Source of the DNA: Chlamydomonas sphaeroides
Taxonomy: Eukaryota > Chlorophyta > Chlorophyceae > Chlamydomonadales > Chlamydomonadaceae
DNA length: 64,000 bases
Direction of reading: 5' to 3'
Assembly (NCBI GenBank): GCA_001662425.1
Contig: BDDC01000184.1
Location: forward strand, 24,085 to 88,084
Part shown: piece by piece, positions 44,401 to 55,372 of the stretch
Layout of the letters: each line of letters starts with the position of its first letter
Numbering within the stretch: position 1 is the stretch's first letter
The notes under the pieces: generated by a model
What the model was told of the DNA's origin: nothing
The model's database searches: none
Seen by the model: only the letters and a program-made list of their open reading frames with translations
Translations under genes and position numbers: made by a program

Positions 44401-45209
44401 GGCGCGGGCCGCGCGTCAAGCTACTCTTCGGCCGTCTAGCGCGTCGAGGGCACAGGTTGCAGTGTGCGAGGTCGCTGGGAAAGTGGCGCCTGGGGCACGC
44501 CGGCAGGGGCTGGCGACAGGGTGCTGCAGTGGTCCACTGATCCGGCAAGGCTGGCAGCAGCCGGACTTGTGCCGCACGCCACGCCCCCGGACCCCGAGGC
44601 TGCCACAATATCGCACCTGCACGATACGGTTGGGCCCGGTCTCCCACTGCAGGACTGTGTCCCCGGCCGCTGTGACCGCCTTGAACTCGTACGAACCCGG
44701 CTCAAGCTCAAACTCCGCCGTCCAAACGTGCCCCGCGGTCCACGAGAGCGGCTTTGCCTGCGCTCCCTGCCAGTCACCCAGCTGCGGTCCCGCGCCGACG
44801 ACCTGGCACAGGGTGAAGGCGAGGCCGGCGGGGTTGGACGAGACAGGCACGGGCCAGGCATCCAGAGGAGGACTTCAGAGAGGGCAGATGCAGCGTACCA
44901 TGCGAACATTCACGAGGCGTGACATCCTACGTGCTCTACGACAGATGTGTCCAAGCTGTCGCAGCGAGGCAGGCCGCTTGCGGGCGCATGTGCAAAGCGC
45001 CAACACCCAAAAAGCCGGTTTAGCGGGCACATTCGGCAGCTGACTCTCCCTTTCGGACTTTGACATGCATACGTGCGCACACTCCCTTGTCAAGTCAAGG
45101 CGCTTGTGATTGCCGCCGCCGAGTGTACCTTGAGCACCTGCCCGAATGGCACCTCCTTGGCTATGTGCAGCTGTACACGAACGGCCTGTCCTTGCGGTTT
45201 TGTCAGTGC
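38432..45209 (-). CDS. CBM20 starch-binding domain fused through a giant linker to a PTC7-type PP2C phosphatase
   Basis: Exons in phase: 45209-45129, 44802-44617, 44092-41051, 40843-40346, 40145-40045, 39895-39814, 39448-39314, 39122-39090, 38968-38432 (1564 visible residues). One or more 5' exons, expected to carry start and transit peptide, are unresolved upstream of 45209. Residues 1 to about 95 form a CBM20: KEVPFGQVLKVVGAGPQLGDW, GHVWTAEFELEPGSYEFK, GPNRIV. Residues 96 to about 1240 are Lys/Glu/Ala/Pro-rich with short ordered motifs. The C-terminal PP2C has GGEDAYFIS, GVADGVSGWADEGID, ANVGDSG, ATDGLFDN and KMDDCTVLVAFV. The metal-binding Asp residues are therefore all present and a Mn/Mg-dependent Ser/Thr phosphatase is expected. 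Inference: the CBM20 would tether the phosphatase to starch or pyrenoid-associated starch in the chloroplast. CBM20-PP2C is not a combination I know from plants. Confidence 0.85.
41335..41490. repeat. three in-frame VPPLPATP repeats
   Basis: Within the large linker exon of the CBM20-PP2C gene the octapeptide VPPLPATP occurs three times about 20 residues apart, with the nucleotide repeat ggcgtggccggcagcggcgg visible on the plus strand. Confidence 0.85.
42525..42605. repeat. 12-bp coding repeat (EQKP/EQKA)n
   Basis: Tandem 12-base units (ttctgctccggc / ttctgctccgct on the plus strand) encode about six EQKP or EQKA tetrapeptides in the CBM20-PP2C linker. Confidence 0.92.
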
Positions 45210-46515
45210 CTGGCGCAGGGAAGGATAATGGGTCTGAATTGCTTTTCCGCCAGCTTGCCCCTGTCACTTTCCATTATAGCTCGCACCTCAACGTTAGGCG
45301 GTGGTGCAGTGTCGGTCGCAACTGTGCTCGTGGCAGCAGACCACACAATCGGACTCGGCCCTACTTGTTGGCCTGAAAGGGGGCCGGTCGAAACAAGCGT
45401 ATCTGAGCCGTCATGGTTATGTGTGTATATGTCAACGGGCGTGCCAGCCGCTCACTCTGTGGCCGAGGCCGATGTTGGTGTTGCGCGGTTGGCGCTCTGG
45501 TCGCGCTCAGAGAGCGTGGCCTTGAGCTGCTGCGGTGCTCGGGATAACGTGAGACTGCTTCCGCGTTCGCGCCGGTCGCAAACGACCTCATCCTCAGCCC
45601 CTTAGTCGCGCCAGCTTGGAAGCGCGCTGCGCAGTCAAGCGCCCAGATCGTTGGGGGGCGTGGTGTTGCTTCGTCAGGCAGAGGGGGGCGAGTGGCGCAC
45701 AGTGGGCCGCTAGGGCTCACGAATCCAAACGCCTGCGGTGAGCGTGAAACCACCAAAAGCACCACAAAGTAGCTATCCTAGCTGCTGGTACACAGACTGT
45801 TACACTGAACAGCGCAGGGTTGTGTGCGCGGCATGCCAGGCGTAGTATGATGCGACAAACTGACCGGCGTGCGTCCTCGTGCGCTCTCGCGCAAATTTCT
45901 TGGTCGCATTGCAATGCTGAACACAATAGTCACCGCTGGGCTCTATCATTGCGCGGCGGCGTGGGCTTTGGTGGACTCGAGTTTGGCGGGCCCAGGGGTC
46001 AGTTTTGTAACGGCTGGCTGGGAGGGCTGGGCCAGGAGGCCTCCTGGGCTGGGCCTTGCTGGGGCCGTGTGGCGCTCGGTCGCTCGGCCCACGCCACGCC
46101 ATTCGTTACGCTCTCCAGATACGTCTATAAAGTTTTGCGCTATCACGCTGTTCCTATGTGTAGGGCCCACTGGCTACGTGCCTCCCCCAACAACACCCCC
46201 AATCAAGGTGCTTGGAAAGCCCGGCCCTGTTCAGCTAGCCCCACCCCTTCCGCCAGCCAGCTCAAACACGAATGCTGCCATCCTGCCACCGCCGTCACTC
46301 ATATATTTGCCTACGCAGCCAACATGCCTACAGCGGTAGCCCCGCGAGAAGGGACCAGGCCGGCAGGTGGCAGCTCAGGAGGCTGAAGCCCAACGGCCAG
46401 GAGCCCTCCTGCCTACAGCTGCCCAGTCACTGACGCAGATGTACGACGAGTTCCATTTCCGCCTTTGCTACTGGCTGACAAGTCACAGCAGTGTCTAATG
46501 GATGGGGCCATCTTG
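45210..46515. other. region holding unresolved 5' exon(s) of the CBM20-PP2C gene and the 3' flank of the methyltransferase
   Basis: About 1.3 kb. The 5' end of the minus-strand CBM20-PP2C gene must lie here, because the CBM20 exon at 45209 opens on an acceptor (CTGCGCCAG|GCACTG). A candidate first exon is a Ser/Arg/Ala-rich frame near 45600-45450 beginning MRSFATGANAEAVSRY, but its donor could not be settled. A plus-strand 181-codon frame (45060-45605) was rejected. Confidence 0.4.
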
Positions 46516-49500
46516 TCAGGACGGAGAATGCACCGGCTGCAGCGCCAGCACCAGCGTCAGCATGCGGTGCAGCGTCAGCGCCGCCGCAGTGCCCTGGACC
46601 GCCATGCCCTGCCGGCAGACGGCCGCAAAGTCCTCGGCCGGGTCCGGCCGGTCCGGGTGGGCCTTGACGTACGACCGGTAGCCGCTCCATGACCGGATTT
46701 GCCCCACCTGCGGTGCACAAGGCAGGCGGCAGCCCGTGCTGGCCGTGACACATTGAACCCCAGCACCTTAGCTGAGTTTCAATCAGACTATATCAACAGG
46801 ATATCACCATGGCTGGGTCATGCAAGCACACCGCGCAGCACGGTGGCCAGGTGCAGCCGCCTGGTGCCTCGCAATGACAGGTGTTGTTGCTGGCTTGGTA
46901 CGCGGTCATGGGAGCAACCAGAAAGCCCAAGCCGCGGCGGAACCGTGCTGCAGACGTGGGGTGCAGGCGACCCCCACGCTTGACAGCACCCACCCCCGGC
47001 CCCCAGCCGCCGTTGCTGCCACAGCGCATTGCCCTAGCGACGGCGCGACCCACAGCGCGGGTCAAAAGCTCACAGCGCCGGTCGCCCCCAACCCCCGCGT
47101 TCTGCCCGTCCTTCCCAACCCGTACGGCATGCCTGCACCCCGATACCGTACACAGCCGCACGTAGCATGCATGCCGTACCAGCTGGTCCAGGCTGTAGGT
47201 GAGGGGCATGGGCACCTGCAGCCGCACCACACGGCCAAAGTGCTGCGGCCCCGGCTCAATGCCTGCGGCACGCAAGGGCAGGCGACCACCGCGCGCGTCT
47301 TGTGACAGCAGCCCCGGCAGTGAACCCCCCGGCAGCACCTGGCATCCCAGCTCCGGCCTAGGAACCGGAGGCCAGGGCGGTGCGGCGACCGGACGGGCAG
47401 CACACGCGGGCCTGGGGCCGGCCGTCAGCAGCAGGGCCCAGGGCCTGTGAGGGGCCCCGTTCTCCGTTCGACCGCAGGGTGCACCGCGCGTAGCTCGGAC
47501 CGTGGCGCCCGCTCCCAACCTGTGGCGGCCCGCGCTGCAGCCATGCTGCCCGACCACCTGCGTACGCAGTGTCCACCAGCTGCCGCCCCTGGGCCCAGTA
47601 CGGCCCCAGCGTGCCGTTATGCAGCGCCACGTACGCCTCCCCCGCGCCGGGGAAGCCCTCCAGGGTGCCGAAGTCGTACGTCCAGGCAGCCAGGGCGCCT
47701 GGAGCGGGTGGTGGGACGGGCATGATATGGCCGTCAGAATGACAACAGAAGAGAGCCTGTCTAGAGCGGGGCCAGCTGCGGTCTGGGTTCGGGTGATGGC
47801 GCGCCGGGTTGGGGGCGCGGCGAGGGTCCACCCGTACACTGGGCGTGAGGGCGCCGCTCGTTCTTGAGCGTGTCACGTAGCGATGAGGAAGATCAGGCCT
47901 CGTACATGGGCTATCATGACGTGGTCGCGATGGCCTCGTGCGGCCCATCCATCCACACCTCACACCTTCCCCCTAACGACGGGCCCCCCATCTTCATGGC
48001 CCACACGTGCGGCGTGCGCTACAGCCGCAGCGCCCCACAGCGGCGCCGCTGCGGCGCCGCTGCGGCGCCAGCACCTCCGGCGCCGCACCTCCGGGCTTGA
48101 GGATGCGGCGGGCCTCGACGTAGAACTCGTCCAGCCGGAACCTGGGGCGGCATCCGGCGCAGGGATGAGCCGGCCGAGCCCAGCGGAGCGTGCCGTTGCG
48201 CACGGCCAGCTGGATGGGGAACATCCCCACAACACCACCGCCGAATGCCGGCAGCCCCGGCCCCCACCAGTGCAGCCCCTGCCCCACGGTGACCAGGTCC
48301 GCGCAGCCGGCCGGCAGGCCCGTGGCGTGCGCGTCCCCCAGCCGCGTCTCCACGCGGCCCCGCAGCGCCGCCGGCAGCTCGCCCAGCTGAGCGGCGCTCA
48401 CGTCCAGCTGCGGGGACGGCAGCCGTGCGGGCTCGGGGGTCGGGGGCAGGCAGGACATGCAGCGGTGCCAGCGGGGTGGCGGCCCAGCAGAAGAGCCTGT
48501 GCTGCGTTGCGGCCCTGGCGGCGTCTCGGGTTGGCGTGCTGCCTGCGCAACCGCCGTGGGGCGCTGCGCTGTGCCCGCGCACTGCAAGCTCTGGCGGGCG
48601 GGTGTTCCCCGGCGCGCGGTGTGTTCGTTTACGAGTCAAGTACGTGTGTGTCTAGGTCGCCGCCCTGCACCCGCCTACCGCAATGCAGCGCCCGAAGTCC
48701 GCCGGCATGGGCCCCAGAGCCTGCGGCGCGGCGGCGCAGCGGCGCAGCGGCGGGCGGGTGGGTGCGCTAGCGTGCAGCAACGATCACAACAAAGCAACCA
48801 CGGCGAGTAACGCAGCGGCGGATGGGATCACGGGGCTCCCTCAGCGACGGAGCCTTCTGGCGGTCGATGCACGCCATGCCTCCCTGCCCACGTCGGCTGC
48901 AGCCCCTACACCTGCATCCGGTGCCCAGGGATGCTCCCTCCCAGCTAGCATGCAGCATCTGCGCCGCCTGGGCCGCCGCACGCCGCTGCACCTGTGCCCT
49001 TGCCGCTGACATCCCTGCCAGCAACCGGGGATCGCCATCCCGTCCCGCCCTCTATAGGACAACAGATGGTTGCAGAAGCCCTGCCCTCATGTCCTGTCAC
49101 ACCTGGCCGCTGCCGCTGGCGATGTCGACCACGGTCATGTCGGCGAAGGGCGGCGCGCGGCCGGGGAAGGCGTGCTGCGGCGGACCGTGGGACGGAGCGC
49201 AGTGGGGCGTTCGCTGCCAGAGCCGGCCGCGGGCCAGGGGCCGGGGATGGGGCGCAGGGCGTCGCGTCGCTCGCAAAGCTGCGGCCTGGGCTTCAACTGC
49301 AAACTGGGGAGCCAAGGGGCCTGCCTTGGGTGCCTACAGCCACAAGCTATCTGATCTGGCTCGGTTACAGCGTAGGCACACGTGAATTCCTGAGGCCCAC
49401 GTTCCAGAAGGCGCTGGGACACAGGAACTGGATGAAACCCTGTTCTTCACTGCTCCAATTTGCAGGCCCCTGAGAGCCGCTCCGTCGGTCGACCTAGGGC

Positions 49501-49776
49501 GAGCCAGGGCACGAGGCCCGGCTCGGGCTCCTGGCTTAACCTTCGCAGGTTCAGATTGTAACGCGACCGCCTGTTGGCTTTTTTACTGTAGAAGCCTGTT
49601 GGCTTCGCTTTAGCTCAATCAACCTGGTGCCTACCTGGTAGAGCAGGTCGTACAGCTGCTGCGGGTAGTGCGGCCGGTGCTGCGCGTAGGCCGCCGTTTG
49701 CTCCGAGTCCACGAAGAGGCGCGTGGGGTCGGACTCGGCCGCGGCGGCCGGGGCGGCGGCTCTGCCGGCAGCACGG
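46516..49776 (-). CDS. class I SAM-dependent methyltransferase
   Basis: Exons in phase: 49776-49635, 49174-49103, 48720-48679, 48407-48268, 48141-48089, 47698-47558, 47262-47180, 46707-46516 (about 288 visible codons). The first listed exon opens on an acceptor, so a start exon with a possible targeting peptide is missing; candidates lie around 49780-49935. The fold reads in order: HRPHYPQQLYDLLY, motif I TVVDIASGSGQ, acidic loop ALDVSAAQL, motif II GDAHATGLPAGCADLVTVGQGLHW, motif III EARRILKPGGALAAWTYD, and the C-terminal LVGQIRSWSGYRSYVKAHP of the YHR209W/trans-aconitate-methyltransferase-like subfamily. Motif I has Ala-Ser where most relatives have Gly-Cys. The substrate is probably a small molecule but cannot be named. 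Confidence 0.85.
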
Positions 49777-50268
49777 CTGCGCAAGTAGAGGGGAGGGAGG
49801 GGGGTGGGCACGTCAGCCCTTTCGTTCGCATGCGGAGGTTGGGATGCAGAGTGGTCAGCACTGGCAATTGGCCGGTGAATACAGCTATCGTCCTAGCGAA
49901 AAGGAGGCCTGGGGGCGGCAGGGAAGGGACCATGGCAGGAGAGCCGGGGGCTAGTCACTGGGTTGGGGCGACCGAAGCGGGACATAGAAGGCGAAAGGGA
50001 AGTCGTGTAGCCGCCAAGAACGCGTACCCAGCAGTGGGCGCCGACATGGGTGCTGCTGTGCAGAGGCCCTGGAGCCTGGAGAGCAAGAGGAAGCAAAACG
50101 CGTGCAGGCTTTCAAGTTGGTGCAAGCAGGACTGTTGCGTGAGGTGCCGACAACATTCGTTATTGTACAGTGCTATGCAGTGCAACTGTAGCATTATAGC
50201 ACCTCACACTATCCTTGGCCTGCGTGAGCCTGCTGCGAAATCACGCAACCTTGCTTTCCGTTGGGTGC
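49777..50268. promoter_or_regulatory. divergent intergenic region, methyltransferase / heme oxygenase-like
   Basis: About 490 bases between head-to-head genes, which must contain the unresolved methyltransferase start exon and both promoters. The right part (50150-50220, cgttattgtacagtgctatg) is AT-rich for this genome. Confidence 0.4.
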
Positions 50269-53078
50269 ATGATGCAAGTTAGACACGCGCCTTTGGCCAG
50301 CAGATGCAACGCAGTACATAGCGCCAAGGCCAGCTGCGCGGGAGGCCAGGGGCGTCAATGCACAACCTTTTTCCGGGATGTGACCGCGGCAGCGGGCGCC
50401 AAGCAGGCCAAGCCCGCCGGCAAGGGCTTCGGAAAGAAGGCTGATGCCGAGGAGACCGGCGCCGCCAGCGACAAGCGGGTGGGTGTCTCAGCATTCTCAG
50501 CGGATGCTCCCCGGTTGCCTCGCCCTCGCCACCAGCTGCAGACTCTCCCCACAGCCCGACACCTCAACTGGCCATTCACACAGGCCTCATGCCTCATAAT
50601 TGGCCTATGGATCCGGCGATCGGGCCAAACCTGACGCGCCTGCCCCTTGACCCCGGCTCCCCACCCCTGCCACTGCTTAGGCTGTGCGGGAGGCCACAGC
50701 AGCAGCAAACGGCCGGTCCACCCACCGACCCATCTCGCCCGAGGAAGCAGCTCGCGGCAAGCTAGACTACGTTCAGGTAGGCGCTGCCGGGGCGCCCGGG
50801 GCACACGACCGCGTCCTAGGGTGCCACTAGCAATTGCGCCAGCCCGTGCCTGCCGCAATCACCCGTTGACCCGCCGCTCACGCCCCTGACTCTCATCCCC
50901 ACTCCACACCAACACGCCAACACACGCCTGCGCTCCAACACTCGCAGGTCGCGGACTGGGGCGATGGCGACCGCTCCCGGCTGGGCAACCTTCGCGTGGC
51001 CACCCACGTGGTGCAGTACGAGGGGACGGACGCCGCAACCACCGCCGACCGACCCACATCGGCGGCGGGCTCGGAGCCGGCCTCGGGCGTGGGCGCGGCG
51101 CAGGGCGGCCGAGGCTCCGGCGCCTCGGCTGCTGCTGCTGCCTTCCACACGCAGATCGGGCACCAGCTCAAGATGGCCGAGGTGCGGCCGGGGGCTGCGA
51201 GCCAGTGAGGTGCCTTCGCAATTGTGGTGATGTGACTGCTTTGCACTCTTTTATTGCCACCTGGCAGCTGGGGCCTCGTGGGCCGCGTGGCGTAGGGGCG
51301 CAGGGACCAGGCAGTTGGAGTGGGGACGGGTCACGGGTGGGCTAGGCGGGCGAGGAAGGGGATCTGGCTACTGCCGGGCAAGGCAGGCGGGCGGCGGGCG
51401 GCTCCTTGCCGGTCGCCGTGGCGGGTCGAGAGGGCCCAGGGAGAAGCGCTGGCTACCGCCGGGCAAGGGAGGGTGGCGGCGCGCTGCCCTTGGAGCGCGC
51501 GGCCGTCGAGTGCTGCGGCTTGTCGAGGATGGGGCCACGGCTGCGTGGGTGGCGACCAGCCGCCGCGCCTGCGCACCGCACCGGCCCTTGAACAGTATGG
51601 GATGCCAGCCGGCATCTTCCACCTGCCCCCCTCACGGCACGAACCCCTGCGTCCTGCATCCTTGTGAAACGCCCCTCACCCGCCCGCAGGCGCGCGGCGC
51701 GCTGGCGGTGGCGGGCCCGGCGCCTCCGCCGCTGGGCGAGTGGAGCTTCAAGGAGCGCCGCTACTGCCAGTACCTGGCGGACCTGCTGGAGGTGCACACG
51801 GGTGAGCCCGGCGGCGGCCGGGTGTGGGTGCATCTCTGGTGCAAAGGTCAACGACCAAGCTTCTGGTGGCGCACCGAACCTGCTGCGAGCTCTGCAGAAG
51901 GAAGGGGACCAGAAGGACATGCAACGACGGGTGCCCCCTTCGCCCCACCTCCTTGTCCCCAATAGCCGCACCTCGCCTCGCCCCCACCCCTGCCGCCGCA
52001 GCGCTCGAGGCCGCCCTGCGCGAGGCCACCGCCGCCGTGCCGCCGCAGCCTTCCGCCTCCGCCACGGCCGCCGCAGCCGACGGGGCCGACAAGCGGCAGC
52101 AGTGCGCCCTGGCCGCGCTGCTGCCGCTGGCGCCCGGCACCCTGGGCCTGGAGCGCAGCGCCGCCCTGGCCGCGGACCTGGCGCAGCTGGCCGCCAGCCA
52201 GGGCCACCCCGCGCTGGCGGCCTCGGCGCCCGCGCAGCAGCCACAGGAGCAAGGCGAGGATTCGGCGGCGGGGCCCGGGCCGGGGACCGCCAAGGCGGCG
52301 GCCGCTGCCAAGGCGGAGGCGGCGTGTGGGCCGGTGGAGGCGGGGCCCATGGCGCGATCGTACGCGGCGCTGCTGCGGCGGCTGGGCCGGGACGCGGCGG
52401 GCGGCGAGCGCGAGCAGGTGCGGCAGCGGGGCCGGGGTCGCTGTGCTGGGCCAAGGGGCCAAGGGGCCCACCCGCCTGCGCCTGTAGCTGGCTCGCCTTG
52501 GCGCCTCCCTTGCAGCAGGCCCCTACCCTCGCCTCGTGCATGTAACCCCTGCGCCCCTGCCCTGCCACCATCCCTGCCCCCATCCTTGCCCCACCACCCC
52601 CAGGACCGGCAGTCCGCGGCCCTGCGGCTGCTGGCGCACACCGCCGTGGTGCACCTGGTCGGGGCGGCCAGCGCCATGCGGGTGGGCGCGGCGGCGGCGG
52701 AGCGCCTGGCGCTGCTGCAGAGGGGCGCGGCCTCCGTCTACCACGTCTACCCCGACTCGGTGGGCACCGGCGCCGGGTGCCCACGGCAGAGCCCAGCGTT
52801 GCTGTTGCCGAGCTGCGGTGCCGTCGGCTCCTGCGCCGTGGCTCCCTCGTTCGTGCGCCGGCGCGTGCCTGCAATGCCCCTGCTCCATTCCACGAAGTCG
52901 ACTCTCCGCGCCGGCCTGCCCCCAGGTGACCGACCCACGGGCCACCCTGGCGGCGGCGCTGGACGCGGCGGGCCGCCACTGTGCCTCGCCGCTGGCGCGG
53001 CAGCAGGTGTTTGAGGAGCTGGCGGGTGCCATGCAGAAGACGGGGCTGCTTATGACTGCGCTGGCGCACCGGGACTGA
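50269..53078 (+). CDS. chloroplast heme-oxygenase-like protein
   Basis: Seven exons in phase: 50269-50478, 50681-50776, 50948-51181, 51690-51801, 52002-52417, 52604-52759, 52926-53078 (458 residues). Two adjacent ATGs start a basic, Ser/Ala-rich transit peptide that passes into KPAGKGFGKK. Residues from about 166 on follow the plant heme-oxygenase order: AFHTQIGHQLKMAE (H169 at the proximal heme-ligand position), SFKERRYCQYLADLLEVHTALE, LGLERSAALAADLAQLA, ARSYAALLRRLG, LLAHTAVVHLVGAASAMRVG, and a C-terminal QQVFEELAGAMQKTGLLMTAL. Canonical enzymes open heme to biliverdin for bilin synthesis. In this protein the Gly-Gly of the distal helix is replaced by Ala-Ser (residues 376-384), and Ala/Gln-rich inserts lengthen the domain. 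It may therefore be an HO2-like or otherwise altered member. Family call moderately sure, activity unsure. Confidence 0.65.
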
Positions 53079-55372
53079 GGGCAGCCGGGGGGCCGAGGCC
53101 GCAGCAGAGCGCGGGCTGAGAGGCGTGCCGATGGGGCCCCAGGATGGAGGGCACGCGCTGGCTGCGGCAGAGGTGCTGGCGCTCCCGCCTGGCGGGTGCG
53201 CTGTGCACGAGGCGCGCCTGGCCATGGCCGGGTAGCCCTGGGTGGCGCGCAAGGAGGGCTCTCGAGAAACTACCAACCGGAAGCCAGTTGTGCCTGCGTC
53301 ACAGCCGCCGAGGTGCGAAGTGGAGGGCCGAGGCACGGCGAATGGCAGGTAGCAGGGTGCGAGGCGCGGTCGTGAGGCCGGCTGGGCGGAGTGCGGGTCG
53401 GTCGGGCGCATGCGTGCGTGCGTGCGTGCGGGGGGGGGCACGTGTGGCCGCATGTGGGGTCGGAGCATTGGCGCTTGAGCGCAGGGGCCGCCGGGAGGAT
53501 GGGGGGCCGCCGGGGCGCCTCACGTGCTGCTGGGAACGGACAGGCGCAGTGCGCGGCTCGGGTGCGGAGCTTCCGCTTCGGCGGTTGAAGACTCGCTCGT
53601 AACTCCCTTGGTTGCCATTGCAGTACAGCGAATGAAGCAAACTCGTGGCTCCCTTGATCCAGTCCCTCCCCTGCGCACATGCGGGGACCTGCCTCAGCGC
53701 CTGCTGCCGTACCCTGCGCCCCTGCCTGCGGACGTCAGGCATCACGGCCGCCAACCCGCTTGATAGTGCACGACATGCTGTCCTGTCTCAGCATCCATTA
53801 GCTTGAAAACATCTTCTCGAGCTTCGAGACAGCCGTGTTCGCCAACACCCCCACCGTGGGCCATGCACCGAGGGCCAGTAATGGCGGTTGTCTCAGGTAC
53901 CTTTCATTGGCTTCCACGCTGGTTCTCTTCCGCGCCTCCGCCCCCTGCACGTACCGGTGCTCCACCCCACCACCCAACACCAACGCCACACCTCGGCCTG
54001 TCCCGCGCTGCCCTGCCCTGCCCTAACGGAGGCTGCGGCGCTGCTGGGTTTGTGGGTTGCGTGTGCGGCCCGTACATGGGGCGTGCACCGGCAGGGCGGG
54101 TGCGCGGTGGGCGGTGATGTGCAACGTGTGCGGCGAAGGGGAGGTACGGCGGGTGCGGAGTGTGGTGCATGCACAGGTGCGTCGGGTCGCCGCCCCTGCG
54201 CGTCAGCGCGTGTCGAGTGACGCGGGCCCGTGCCGTTCACACCACAACCCAACTGGTGCCGCTGCACAGCCTTGCAGGGCGCTGCCAAACACAAACTCCC
54301 GTTGCAGACACGAACTCCAGCATCAGCGCACCCAAACGCAATCTCACAGCAGGTCTAACGACACAACATCAGCAGGAACGTTTCTGCAGCGCGGAAAGGC
54401 GCGGCGCAGCAGCGCCGTACTGTATGGCGGTGCCCCTCGCTGCGCAATGACTCGACTGTCACACGCTATCGCAGCGCCTTTGCCGACACAACCCGCATGC
54501 TTGCATGGCACCAGCCCTCGGTGCAAAGGCTCTGGGCGGTGCCTGTCGTACATTGCCGTACTTGCAGTGATGAGCAACCACGAGCCTGTATGCATGCGTG
54601 CCCCACACAGTGTGTCTCCTGCTTTCAATGCCTATGAAGAACCAGCGTGGACATCAGAGCGGGGTACCTGAGACAAGGTCGTCTCAGGCGCGCAACCCGC
54701 AGCAGCAGCAGCGCGCACCTCTCCTGCGATCCAAACCGGGGTGCCGGGCCAACGCAACACATCGTCTTGAAGCCCACCATGCCATCCGCCCAACCCTGCC
54801 CAGCCCACGAACAGCTTCATGCGTGAAAGCCTTAGTGCTGCAAGACCTCAACAGTCCACGCCACGCCATAGCTTCACACCAGGTGTGGAGCCACGCCCGT
54901 TCCCAAACCGGCGCTGCGGCCGTTGGCCACGCAGCGGCGCCCACCGTCACTCAAAAGACAGCGGTCGCGCCCCAACACACAGTGCATAACGTCCTCTCAC
55001 GCACACACGCAAATCAAAACCTGCCACGGAGGCGAGCCGCCACAGAAGCAGCCAAGGGGCTCGCGCGTCCCGCGTTTGGCTGTCCCAGCCCAGCGCCAAC
55101 AGCTCGACACACGGCGAAACACAACGCACCCAGCGCACCTCACCGCTGCAGCCCAAAGCCACGCTCTTGCCCGCCGTAACAATCCACAGCGGCGACGCGC
55201 ATGGCACGCCTGCACGCGGAGCATGGCTTGCTACACGGCCAGCCAGGCCGCTGCGCCGCGGGCCGCCTGCGTGCCCTGCCAGCGCAACCCCGCCTCCTCT
55301 GACCCTAGCCTTTCCACACGGGGCAATCGTCCAACGCAAGCAGGAGTCGCTGCAGCGCCACGCCACGGGCCG
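53079..55372. other. intergenic region, heme oxygenase to DEP gene
   Basis: About 2.3 kb between convergent genes with no supported exon. It contains a GTGC-type simple run near 53407-53432 and one copy of the dispersed repeat also present in the SET gene (54628-54682). Confidence 0.5.
54628..54682. repeat. dispersed copy of the SET-intron repeat
   Basis: atgaagaaccagcgtgga followed by catcagagcggggtacctgagacaa matches the two tandem units at 34430 and 34498 (gaagaaccagc.tgg..gtca.agtagg.tgcctgag.caac) with a few substitutions. It lies in intergenic DNA. Confidence 0.75.

Noticed and set aside
44617..44850. Start of the CBM20 protein inside exon 44802-44617 or just upstream of it
   Set aside because: The in-frame extension hits a stop and lacks the first CBM20 strand. 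That strand is found instead in exon 45209-45129 with matching phase.
45060..45605. 181-codon plus-strand frame
   Set aside because: It overlaps the antisense CBM20 exon, has no splice context or recognisable domain, and has unremarkable composition.
49551..49811. GTG at 49811 as the methyltransferase start
   Set aside because: Non-ATG start is unlikely here, and an acceptor (TTGCGCAG) at 49777 explains the frame better.
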